Part shown: piece after piece, positions 25,399-33,260 of the stretch
Layout of the letters: every line of letters starts with the position of its first letter
Numbering within the stretch: the first letter of the stretch is position 1
NCBI RefSeq assembly: GCF_040096355.1
Contig: NZ_JBBMEX010000002.1
Span: 124,001-188,000, forward strand
DNA from: Maccoyibacter intestinihominis
Lineage (GTDB): Bacteria; Bacillota; Clostridia; Lachnospirales; Lachnospiraceae
Length of the DNA: 64,000 bases
Direction of reading: 5' to 3'
The notes under the pieces: model-generated
What the model was told of the DNA's origin: nothing
The model's database searches: none
What the model saw: only the letters and a program-made list of their open reading frames with translations
Made by a program: the position numbers and the translations under genes

Positions 25399-26124
25399 AT
25401 GAAAGATATTTTGGATTTGCACACACATACCATTGCGAGCGGACATGCTTACAATACGATGAATGAGATGATTGCAGCCGCTAAATTGCGGGGGCTGGAA
25501 ATTTACGGAATTACCGAGCATGCACCACGGATGAACGGAAGCTGTACAGAGGTGTATTTTCAGAATTTCAGGATTCTTCCGAGAGAAAAAGATGGAATGA
25601 CTGTTTTGCATGGAGTCGAATTAAATATTTTAGATGCGGAGGGTCATGTGGATTTAACAGAGAGAGTGCTTGCGGAGATGGACATTGGAATTGCAAGTAT
25701 GCATCTGCCGTGCTATACAAGCGGAGGGATTGTGGAAAATACAAAAGCCTATCTGAATGTGATGAAAAATCCATATGTCAACATTATCGGACATCCTGAC
25801 GATGCAAGATTTCCTATTGATTATAAAGAATTAGTATTAGGGGCAAAGGAGCATCATGTGCTGTTAGAGGTCAACAATTCTTCCCTGTTACCGACAAGCT
25901 ATCGTGGAAATCCAAGAGAGTCCTATGAAAAAATGCTTGCATACTGCAAGGAATATCAGGTGCCGGTGATCATGGATTCGGATGCCCATGCAGACAATGC
26001 AGTAGGAAATCACAGTGAAGCCGTAAACGTATTAGAGAGTGTGGATTTTCCGGAGGAACTGATCGCGAATACTTCTACCGAACTGATCCGTCAGTATCTG
26101 AACTATTATATATATATGGATTAG
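25399..26124 (+). CDS. PHP-domain phosphoesterase (YcdX/histidinol-phosphatase-like)
   Basis: 241 residues from ATG 25399, with GAGGAG 8 bases upstream. LDLHTHTIASGHAYNTMNEM holds the first metal-binding HxH; later ITEHAPRM, HGVELNI, IASMHLP, IIGHPDD and MDSDAHAD supply the remaining ligands of the trinuclear metal site. The family includes phosphatases such as YcdX; the substrate is unknown. The TAG stop overlaps the first bases of repeat A. Confidence 0.88.
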   Translation: MKDILDLHTHTIASGHAYNTMNEMIAAAKLRGLEIYGITEHAPRMNGSCTEVYFQNFRILPREKDGMTVLHGVELNILDAEGHVDLTERVLAEMDIGIASMHLPCYTSGGIVENTKAYLNVMKNPYVNIIGHPDDARFPIDYKELVLGAKEHHVLLEVNNSSLLPTSYRGNPRESYEKMLAYCKEYQVPVIMDSDAHADNAVGNHSEAVNVLESVDFPEELIANTSTELIRQYLNYYIYMD

Positions 26125-26426
26125 GGTGTCAAAAGGCGCCTCACAACTTAGTGGCTGGCAACTTGTACAAAGCTGAGTCTATTTTGTTCCGTTGTACGAA
26201 AATAAGAAAATCTAAGTCTGCCTGAGTCAGGTTATGATGGAATGACGTGTACGTCTTAAACGCCCCGTCCATGGGGCTTAAGACTTTTGCTGCCGTCCAT
26301 GGCAGCAAAACACTATGCATGAACAGCCAGACTAAGATTTACTAACTTTCGTCCAAAGTCACAAAAGCAGTCCCGGCTTTGTGCAATTTGCCAATCAAAA
26401 AACTTGGAATCGCCTTTTAACACCCT
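26123..26426. repeat. Dispersed palindromic repeat A (MITE-like), copy 1
   Basis: 304 bases bounded by AGGGTGTCAAAAGGCG and the inverted CGCCTTTTAACACCCT. Two inner hairpins share the loop GTCCAT: GTCTTAA..GCCCC/GGGGC..TTAAGAC and TTTGCTGCC/GGCAGCAAA. A second copy is at 62219-62512. No coding potential and no obvious target duplication. It occupies the gap between the PHP and DUF1836 genes. Confidence 0.85.
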
Positions 26427-26502
26427 GATCATACATGAAAAAGAGCATCGAGGTCTTTACAAGTAGTTTTCAATACTATATAATATAATTCGAGGTGAAT
26501 TT

Positions 26503-27162
26503 ATGACAATAGATATGAAAGACTTCTTAAGTGCAGTGACCGATGTTCTGCATAGAATCGACTATATAAAGCCGGAGGATCTGCCGAATATTGATTTATA
26601 TATGGATCAGGTCACTACGTTTATGGATTCCCAGTTAGAGGCATCGAAGCGTTATCCTGAGGACAAGATCCTGACAAAGACGATGATCAACAACTATGCG
26701 AAGAATAATCTGATCCCGCCACCGGAGAAGAAGAAATATACCAAAGAGCATATCCTCTGTCTGATCTTTATTTACTATTTTAAAAATATTTTGAGCATCA
26801 GTGATATCCAGCGGATATTAAACCCGATCACGGACAAGTATTTTGGAACAGACAAGGAAAGTTCCGTGGGTATGACGGATATCTACAGTGAGGTGTTCAG
26901 TTTAGAAAGTGAGGAGACAAAGAATCTTTTAAAGGATTTAGCGAGAAAGTATAGTATCAGCCAGAAGACTTTTTTAGATTGTGAGGATCTCTCAGAAAAA
27001 GACAGGGAATTTTTACAGACATTTGCATTTATCTGTGAACTGAGTTTTGATGTGTATATCAAAAAGACGCTGATTGAAAAAATAATCGATTCCCTTCCGC
27101 AGGAGGATAAGAAAGAATCTAAAAAAGATGCTAAAAAAGAAGCGAAAAAGACAAAGAAATAG
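26503..27162 (+). CDS. DUF1836 family protein
   Basis: 219 residues. KDFLSAVTDVLHRIDYIKPE, ILTKTMINNYAKNNLIPPP and KYTKEHILCLIFIYYFKNIL are the conserved DUF1836 core, which resembles a MerR-like winged helix and may bind DNA. The C-terminus is a lysine-rich tail (KKESKKDAKKEAKKTKK). Single gene with a ribosome binding site GAGGTG and a strong hairpin after it. Confidence 0.85.
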   Translation: MTIDMKDFLSAVTDVLHRIDYIKPEDLPNIDLYMDQVTTFMDSQLEASKRYPEDKILTKTMINNYAKNNLIPPPEKKKYTKEHILCLIFIYYFKNILSISDIQRILNPITDKYFGTDKESSVGMTDIYSEVFSLESEETKNLLKDLARKYSISQKTFLDCEDLSEKDREFLQTFAFICELSFDVYIKKTLIEKIIDSLPQEDKKESKKDAKKEAKKTKK

Positions 27163-27200
27163 AAGTATAGAAGAATAAAATAATCTAACGAATCCAAAAG

Positions 27201-27277
27201 CGGAATCATGAGTGGGACAGAGCCAGTGCATCATATTGGCATGGCAAAGTTTCACCTATGATTCCGGTATTATTTTT
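27201..27277 (+). terminator. Terminator after DUF1836 gene
   Basis: Outer stem CGGAATCAT/ATGATTCCG (27201-27209, 27258-27266) with inner pairing (GCCA/TGGC), followed by a T-rich stretch. Confidence 0.65.
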
Positions 27278-27372
27278 AGTGTAATTTCAGTATTATTAGT
27301 ATTAGTAGTATTTTATTAGTTTTCTCCGGCTGTTATTTTGAATATATTGATCAGGTCTGTTATCGGTTCTTC

Positions 27373-27678
27373 TTAGGATTCGGAATCATCATCTACAGAT
27401 ACCCGCTCAAATACCATATCATAACCGTCATTTCCGTAATTTAACGAGCGGTTGACACGGCTGATCGTTGCAGTAGAAGCTCCGGTTTTTTCTGCAATAT
27501 CCAGATAAGTTTTCTGTGCGCGCAGCATTCGTGCTACTTCATAACGCTGCGAGAGTGAGAGCAGCTCATTGACGGTACAGACATCTTCAAAAAAACGGTA
27601 ACACTCTTCTTTATTTTCTAAAGACAGAATTGCATCAAATAAATGATTCACTGCCTCAGTATGAACATTTTTACTCAT
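27373..27678 (-). CDS. YerC/YecD family TrpR-related regulator
   Basis: 101 residues. EECYRFFEDVCTVNELLSLS and RYEVARMLRAQKTYLDIAEK lead to the helix-turn-helix GASTATISRVNRSLNYG, matching the TrpR-like YerC/YecD family of Firmicutes. In B. subtilis yerC lies next to pcrB-pcrA; here the gene is divergent from the pcrA-type helicase, a similar neighbourhood. The function is not established. Confidence 0.88.
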   Translation of the reverse strand: MSKNVHTEAVNHLFDAILSLENKEECYRFFEDVCTVNELLSLSQRYEVARMLRAQKTYLDIAEKTGASTATISRVNRSLNYGNDGYDMVFERVSVDDDSES

Positions 27679-27824
27679 AGTATCAATCTCCTTTGGTCAG
27701 TCCTTTGTTTACTTAAAATTTTAGCATATTAAAGTTTTGACGTAAACCCATTTTTTAAAGATTGACACTGAAACAGAAAAATGCTAGCCTTTAACAGAGA
27801 TAAAAGAAAGATAAGGGGAATTTT

Positions 27825-30056
27825 ATGTACGAGAAGTTAAATAATATGCAAAAAGAAGCCGTCTTTCAGACCGAAGGACCGGTACTGATCTTAGCAGGAG
27901 CGGGTTCAGGAAAAACGCGTGTGCTGACCTACCGGACAGGCTATTTAATAGAAGAAAAGGGCGTCAATCCCTATAATATCATGGCAATTACCTTTACGAA
28001 TAAAGCCGCAGGAGAGATGCGGGAGCGTATCAGTGAGCAGGTCGGATACGGGGCAGAGAGCATCTGGGTATCCACCTTCCACTCCACCTGTGTACGGATT
28101 CTTCGCAGACATATAGACCGGCTGGGGTTTGATAACAATTTCACGATCTATGATTCCGATGACCAGAAGACGTTGATGAAAGACATCTGTAAACGTTTAG
28201 AGATTGATACAAAAATTTACAAAGAGCGGACATTTTTAAATGCGATCTCTTCTGCAAAGGACGAACTGATGGACCCTGTGGCGTTTGAACTGTCCGCAGT
28301 GGGAGATTACAACAGACAGCGTCAGGCAAAGGTATACCGGGAATATCAGGCAGCATTAAAAAAGAATAATGCGTTGGATTTTGACGATCTGATCATGAAA
28401 ACAGTAGAGCTGTTCCGTGCGGATGCAGAGGTGCTTGACTACTATCAGGAAAGATTCCGCTATATCATGGTCGATGAGTATCAGGACACCAATACGGCAC
28501 AGTTTGAACTGATCCGGACATTAGCGTCCAAATATCAGAACCTCTGTGTGGTCGGTGATGATGACCAGTCCATTTACAAGTTCCGTGGTGCGAATATCTA
28601 TAATATTTTAAATTTTGAAAAACATTTTCCAAATGCCAGAGTGATCAAGTTAGAGCAGAACTATCGTTCCACACAGACCATCTTAGATGCTGCAAACGGA
28701 GTCATCAAAAACAATGAAGGACGAAAAGAAAAGGCACTTTGGACAGAAAACGGCACAGGAGACAAGATTGATTTTGAACAGTTTGATACGGCATATGAAG
28801 AGGCAGACTACATAGCAAAAGATATCAGAAAAAAAGTAGAGGCCGGTGATTATCAGTATAAAGACTGTGCCATTTTGTATCGTACCAATGCCCAGTCACG
28901 TCTTTTTGAGGAGCGTTTTGTCATCAGCGGGATTCCTTACAAGATTGTTGGCGGAGTCAACTTCTATGCGCGAAAGGAAATCAAGGATTTACTGTGCTAT
29001 TTAAAAACGATCGACAATGCAAGAGATGATTTAGCAGTGCGGAGGATCATCAACGTGCCAAAACGCGGGATCGGAGCGACAACCTTAAACCGTGTGCAGG
29101 AATATGCAGATGCCCATGATATCAGCTTTTACAATGCGTTGCGTGGTGCAGAAGAGATCACCACATTAGGCCGTGCCGCTTCAAAGATCAAACCGTTTGT
29201 AATGTTTATCCAATCCATGCGTTCTAAAGCGGAAATTTTAGGCGTATCAGAGCTGTTAAGGGATATTATCGAGCAGACCGGATATGTGACGGAATTAGAG
29301 GCCGAGGATACGGAGGAAGCAAAGGCAAGGATTGAAAATATTGATGAGTTGATCAGCAAGGCGGCAGCCTATGAGGATGTCTGTGAAGAAAACGGAGAGC
29401 CTGCGAGTCTGAGCGGATTTTTAGAAGAGGTTGCATTAGTTGCTGATATCGACAGTCTCGATGAAGATCAGGATTATGTTATTCTGATGACACTCCACAG
29501 TGCCAAAGGGTTAGAGTTCCCGCAGGTATATCTTGCAGGAATGGAGGACGGACTGTTTCCAAGCTATATGAGCATTGTGGCAGACGATGCGGCAGCGGAA
29601 TTAGAAGAGGAACGCCGTCTGGCATATGTGGGGATCACAAGAGCAAAACAGAATCTTGCCATTACCTGTGCAAAACAGAGAATGGTTCGTGGAGAAACAC
29701 AATATAATAAAGTATCACGATTTGTAAAAGAAATCCCAAGAGAACTGTTAAGCGGTGCTGTCCGTAAAGAAAAAGAGCATAAAGAGCCAAAAGCGGCAAC
29801 GTATCAGCAGGCAAAGCAGATCTTCCGGGCAAAACCATACGGTATGCCGCAAAAACCGGAAAAATCCTTTGGAACACCGGGCAATCCGGCATCGCTCGGC
29901 TATCAGGAAGGAGACCGCGTCAGACACATGAAATTTGGCGAAGGAACGGTGCAGAATATCGTGCAGGGCGGACGTGATTATGAGGTAACTGTGGACTTTG
30001 ATAAGGTCGGTGTGAAAAAAATGTTTGCTTCTTTTGCAAAGCTAAAAAAAGTATAA
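27825..30056 (+). CDS. pcrA: ATP-dependent DNA helicase PcrA/UvrD
   Basis: 743 residues, a full-length SF1A 3'-5' helicase. Motifs are in order: LNNMQKEAV (Q motif), GAGSGKTR (Walker A, near residue 26), FTNKAAGEMRER (Ia), VDEYQDTN (Walker B), VGDDDQSIYKFRGA (III), LEQNYRST (IV), MTLHSAKGLEFPQVYL (V) and YVGITRAKQNL (VI). The C-terminus has the Tudor-like segment GDRVRHMKFGEGTV that contacts RNA polymerase in PcrA. It acts in repair and in removing stalled polymerase and RecA. Single gene. Confidence 0.96.
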   Translation: MYEKLNNMQKEAVFQTEGPVLILAGAGSGKTRVLTYRTGYLIEEKGVNPYNIMAITFTNKAAGEMRERISEQVGYGAESIWVSTFHSTCVRILRRHIDRLGFDNNFTIYDSDDQKTLMKDICKRLEIDTKIYKERTFLNAISSAKDELMDPVAFELSAVGDYNRQRQAKVYREYQAALKKNNALDFDDLIMKTVELFRADAEVLDYYQERFRYIMVDEYQDTNTAQFELIRTLASKYQNLCVVGDDDQSIYKFRGANIYNILNFEKHFPNARVIKLEQNYRSTQTILDAANGVIKNNEGRKEKALWTENGTGDKIDFEQFDTAYEEADYIAKDIRKKVEAGDYQYKDCAILYRTNAQSRLFEERFVISGIPYKIVGGVNFYARKEIKDLLCYLKTIDNARDDLAVRRIINVPKRGIGATTLNRVQEYADAHDISFYNALRGAEEITTLGRAASKIKPFVMFIQSMRSKAEILGVSELLRDIIEQTGYVTELEAEDTEEAKARIENIDELISKAAAYEDVCEENGEPASLSGFLEEVALVADIDSLDEDQDYVILMTLHSAKGLEFPQVYLAGMEDGLFPSYMSIVADDAAAELEEERRLAYVGITRAKQNLAITCAKQRMVRGETQYNKVSRFVKEIPRELLSGAVRKEKEHKEPKAATYQQAKQIFRAKPYGMPQKPEKSFGTPGNPASLGYQEGDRVRHMKFGEGTVQNIVQGGRDYEVTVDFDKVGVKKMFASFAKLKKV

Positions 30057-30160
30057 AATTTTTAAAAATTTACGAATTATGTATAGGCTATTAGGAAAAA
30101 ATATGATATACTGAAAAAAATCAAACAGTAACCAGCATATGGAAATGGAGGAGCGTGGCT

Positions 30161-30415
30161 ATGAGCAGAGTAGAAGAGATGTTAAACGAGTTATTAAAGA
30201 AAAAAGAGGAAGAAGAGAAAGAAAATAACAAGGTTCTCAAAGTACTTGCAGTGGTAGGAATTGTAGCAGCAGTAGCAGGAATTGCATATGCTGTATATCG
30301 TTTCTTTGCACCTGATTATTTAGAGGATTTTGAAGATGACTTCGACGATGAAATGGACGAAGACTTCTTTGACGAAGATGAGAATGAATTTGAGGACGAT
30401 GCAGATTCAGAATAA
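30161..30415 (+). CDS. Small single-pass membrane protein with acidic tail
   Basis: 84 residues from ATG 30161 (GGAGGAG 7 bases upstream; the in-frame GTG at 30155 is too close). A charged N-terminal helix (LLKKKEEEEKENN) precedes one membrane helix (~25-45) and a C-terminus of nearly all Asp/Glu with Phe. Resembles DUF4366-like small proteins of Lachnospiraceae, but the assignment is weak. A terminator follows. Confidence 0.7.
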   Translation: MSRVEEMLNELLKKKEEEEKENNKVLKVLAVVGIVAAVAGIAYAVYRFFAPDYLEDFEDDFDDEMDEDFFDEDENEFEDDADSE

Positions 30416-30430
30416 GAAAGAATAATACGA

Positions 30431-30462
30431 AAGGGCTGCAATCATATTGCAGTCCTTTTTTT
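30431..30462 (+). terminator. Intrinsic terminator
   Basis: Stem AAGGGCTGCAAT/ATTGCAGTCCTT (one G-U pair) followed by seven T. Confidence 0.85.
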
Positions 30463-30463
30463 G

Positions 30464-30542
30464 CTCTATAGGAAATACCATGTTATGTTAAAGCATAAAA
30501 GTCGTGTTTCCTATAGAGTAAAAAGCCCTTCGGGCGAAGATG
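30464..30542. repeat. Dispersed repeat D, copy 2
   Basis: CTCTATAGGAAATAC (30464-30478) pairs with GTGTTTCCTATAGAG (30504-30518), followed by AAGCCCTTCGGGCGAAGATG as in the copies at 16952 and 62521. The loop is longer than in the element copy. It lies in the leader of rlmD. Confidence 0.85.
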
Positions 30543-30675
30543 CACAGCTCGCGGAGGAGTAAATAGCTGCTATGCAGCATCGCTCGCGCGCGGAACAAAA
30601 GCTGTGTTACGAATGAAAATAGAGTGTGGAAGTGTGCGAAGCACACTTTTGTTGAGTATAGGTATAGGAGTATGT

Positions 30676-32148
30676 ATGAAAAAAGGACAGGTTTTAGAAG
30701 GAATTGTAGAACGAGTGGCGTTTCCAAATAAGGGAATTGTCAGTGTAGAAGGAGAAGAACAGAAGGTCATTGTAAAAAATGCCATCGAAGGACAAAAAAT
30801 CCGTTTTTCCATCAATAAAAAAAGAAAAGGCAAGGCAGAGGGAAGACTCTTAGAGGTCATAGAAAAGTCCCCGCTTCAGACAGAAGAAGAGTGTGCCTAT
30901 TTCGGAAAATGCGGCGGTTGTATGTATCAGGGAGTACCGTACCAAGAGCAGCTTAAGATCAAGGAAACGCAGGTAAAAAATCTGTTAGCACCGGTGCTTT
31001 TGAATGCAGGTTATGAGTTAGATGAGATTTTCGAGGGTGTCAAAGAAAGTCCGAGAAGTCTTGCTTATCGCAATAAAATGGAGTTTTCTTTTGGAGATGA
31101 AGTCAAGGATGGCCCGCTCAGTCTTGGAATGCATAAACGCGGAAGTTTTCATGATATTGTAACGGTGGACGGATGCCGTATCGTGGATGAGGATTATTCG
31201 AAAATTTTAAGAGGTGTACTGGACTTTTTTACCGAGCGTCAGGTTCCTTTTTATCATAAAATGGGTCATGTGGGTTATCTGCGTCATCTGCTGGTACGAA
31301 AAGCCGTCAAGACCGGAGAGATTTTAATTGACCTCGTAACGACCACGCAGATGATCGAGGGTATTGATACAAAAGAACTGTTATCAGAAATGGTATCTAT
31401 GATCTGTTCCCTGGATTTAGAGGGAACGGTTGTCGGAATCCTGCATACGGAAAATGACAGTGTGGCCGATGCCGTGATTAATGAACGCACGGAACTTTTA
31501 TATGGTCAGGATCATTTTGATGAGGAACTGCTCGGACTGCATTTTTCTATTTCGCCGTTTTCATTTTTCCAGACAAACTCTCTTGGAGCGGAGGTACTCT
31601 ATGAGACGGCACGGGAGTATGTTGCCGATGCAGGAAACGGAAAGGTAGTCTATGACCTTTACAGTGGAACCGGAACGATCGCACAGATTCTAGCCCCGGT
31701 TGCCAAAGAGGTGATCGGAGTAGAGATCATTGAAGAAGCGGTGGAAGCAGCGAAAGAAAATGCAAAACGTAACCATTTAGAGAATTGTGAATTTTTAGCA
31801 GGCGATGTTTTAAAGGTGCTCGATGACATTGAACAAAAACCGGATTTCATTGTCTTAGATCCGCCAAGAGACGGGATCCATCCCAAGGCATTAGAAAAGA
31901 TCATCAGCTACGGAGTAGAAAAGATGGTCTATATTTCCTGCAAGCCAACGAGCCTTGCAAGGGATTTAGAGGTGTTGTTAGCGAGAGGGTATGAGGCAGA
32001 GCGGATCTGCTGTGTGGATATGTTCCCGCAGACGACCGGGATAGAGACTGTGTGCCTTTTGGGCAAACGAAAACCAGATGCCAAGGTAAAAATAGGCATT
32101 GATATGGATGATTATTACCGTATCAGGGAGAATGCTGAAAGCAAATAA
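30676..32148 (+). CDS. rlmD: 23S rRNA (uracil-C5)-methyltransferase, RlmD/RlmCD type
   Basis: 490 residues from ATG 30676 (ATAGGAG upstream). An N-terminal TRAM-like RNA-binding domain is followed by the [4Fe-4S] ligands CAYFGKCGGC, and the SAM domain has VYDLYSGTGTIAQIL. The catalytic loop VYISCKPTSLARDL gives Cys ~421. DPPRDGIHPKALEKI matches TrmA-family enzymes. The usual targets are U747/U1939 of 23S rRNA; Firmicutes often have one dual-specific enzyme (RlmCD), which cannot be distinguished here. Confidence 0.92.
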   Translation: MKKGQVLEGIVERVAFPNKGIVSVEGEEQKVIVKNAIEGQKIRFSINKKRKGKAEGRLLEVIEKSPLQTEEECAYFGKCGGCMYQGVPYQEQLKIKETQVKNLLAPVLLNAGYELDEIFEGVKESPRSLAYRNKMEFSFGDEVKDGPLSLGMHKRGSFHDIVTVDGCRIVDEDYSKILRGVLDFFTERQVPFYHKMGHVGYLRHLLVRKAVKTGEILIDLVTTTQMIEGIDTKELLSEMVSMICSLDLEGTVVGILHTENDSVADAVINERTELLYGQDHFDEELLGLHFSISPFSFFQTNSLGAEVLYETAREYVADAGNGKVVYDLYSGTGTIAQILAPVAKEVIGVEIIEEAVEAAKENAKRNHLENCEFLAGDVLKVLDDIEQKPDFIVLDPPRDGIHPKALEKIISYGVEKMVYISCKPTSLARDLEVLLARGYEAERICCVDMFPQTTGIETVCLLGKRKPDAKVKIGIDMDDYYRIRENAESK

Positions 32149-32192
32149 ACCTTTACAAAACCGAATAATACACTGAATTAAAGCAGGATAGA

Positions 32193-32238
32193 AGCTGTTG
32201 ATGCGTTAGAAGATAACGTGTCAGCGGCTTTTTCTTTT
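32193..32238 (+). terminator. Terminator after rlmD
   Basis: A 16-base stem (32193-32208 with 32214-32229, several G-U pairs) followed by a T-rich run. Confidence 0.75.
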
Positions 32239-32280
32239 TATCTGAAAATCTATTAGTCAAATCTGAAAGGAGTCAATTCT

Positions 32281-32487
32281 ATGGCAAAGAAAAATGTAAG
32301 AAACATGAAGGTTTGTGGACAGAGCGCTTATAAATATGAGACAGTTCCGGCAATTACATTAAAAGGAAAGTGGCTGGAAGAACTGGGATTTCATCTTGGG
32401 GATAATGGCAGGCTTATTTTTTTGTTTGAGGTCTCAAACTTTTATGTGAGAAACATAACTGTCTGTGCTATTATAAAAACGATATAA
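32281..32487 (+). CDS. SymE-like type I toxin, apparently truncated
   Basis: 68 residues with AAAGGAG upstream. YETVPAITLKGKWLEELGFH is the conserved SymE core (AbrB-like fold, RNA-targeting toxin repressed by an antisense RNA in E. coli). After GDN the typical C-terminus is missing and a hydrophobic stretch follows (LIFLFEVSNFYVRNITVC), so a deletion or frameshift is likely. No antisense RNA can be demonstrated from sequence alone. Confidence 0.6.
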   Translation: MAKKNVRNMKVCGQSAYKYETVPAITLKGKWLEELGFHLGDNGRLIFLFEVSNFYVRNITVCAIIKTI

Positions 32488-32629
32488 GCGAAAATGACTT
32501 TTGCGGAAACGAAAGTATCGTTATATTTTTTTATCCCTATACTTCCTATAATGGGAATGAATACTTGCAAATTTGATTACTAATATTTTTTCATTATTAC
32601 AGGTACAATAAAAACATGTAATAGCGGAA

Positions 32630-32962
32630 ATGAGGTATAGTTACTTGCAGATAGAGAAGTATATTGCGGATAAAATAACATCTTTATGTGAAAAGCGTGA
32701 TATCAGTAAATACAGATTATCGCAACTGTCGGGAATTTCCCAGTCGTCACTGGGAAGAATCATGGTGCAGGAAAACCTGCCGTCGCTGATCACACTTGAA
32801 AAAATATGTATAGCTTTGGGCGTGACATTATCGCAGTTTTTTCAGGAAGGTAATTCAGAGAATCTGACAGAAAAACAGAAAGAAGTTCTAGGGATATGGA
32901 ACGATCTGAGTACAAATGAGCAGGAAACAGTAATGTCAATGCTGCGTGGACTTCGGAAGTAG
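32630..32962 (+). CDS. XRE-family helix-turn-helix regulator
   Basis: 110 residues. The HTH region is clear: KYRLSQLSGISQSSLGRIM, then NLPSLITLEKICIALGVTLS, with a C-terminal helical tail (TEKQKEVLGIWNDLS). Such proteins are often phage- or element-derived repressors; its target is unknown. It lies between the SymE remnant and the riboswitch. The ribosome binding site is weak. Confidence 0.82.
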   Translation: MRYSYLQIEKYIADKITSLCEKRDISKYRLSQLSGISQSSLGRIMVQENLPSLITLEKICIALGVTLSQFFQEGNSENLTEKQKEVLGIWNDLSTNEQETVMSMLRGLRK

Positions 32963-33091
32963 AAGAACAGTTCGAGTATATGTATCGGCTGTTCTTTTTT
33001 GTTTTTCGGGCGCTAAAACGGTAAATTTTTCTTATGTATAGTTGAGCGTTAAAGTATAATAAAATCATTTTTTGGCATAAGATTAAGGCTA

Positions 33092-33206
33092 TATTAAGGA
33101 AATTGGCAAACCAGATGAAAGTCTGGGACGCAAAGCTACAGGGCCTGTGAAATGGCAGCCAGTTGCATAAAATGAGGTGCACTGTCTGTCTGACGGTACT
33201 TTTTTA
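33092..33206 (+). promoter_or_regulatory. c-di-GMP-I (GEMM-I) riboswitch with terminator platform
   Basis: The aptamer covers about 33092-33168. Diagnostic pieces are in order: TTGGCAAACC, a hairpin with GAAA loop (CCAGAT GAAA GTCTGG), GACGCAAAGCTACAGGGCC, and GCAGCCAGTTGC closing P1 (AATTGG/CCAGTT). The base equivalent to G20 of the V. cholerae Vc2 RNA is G, favouring c-di-GMP over cGAMP. A stem ACTGTC/GACGGT (33181-33197) with six T (33200-33205) forms an expression platform. It precedes a signalling operon that starts at 33261. Confidence 0.9.
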
Positions 33207-33260
33207 CGGTGTTATTTCACAGACGTAACAATAATGATTTTATCAGGAAGAGAGAAAAAT

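Noticed and set aside
26123..26426. Classical TA-flanked MITE
   Set aside because: The terminal pairing is clear, but no target-site duplication is visible at either copy, so the mechanism is left open.
33177..33260. Upstream start for the solute-binding lipoprotein
   Set aside because: It lies within the riboswitch terminator and would destroy the lipoprotein signal peptide.
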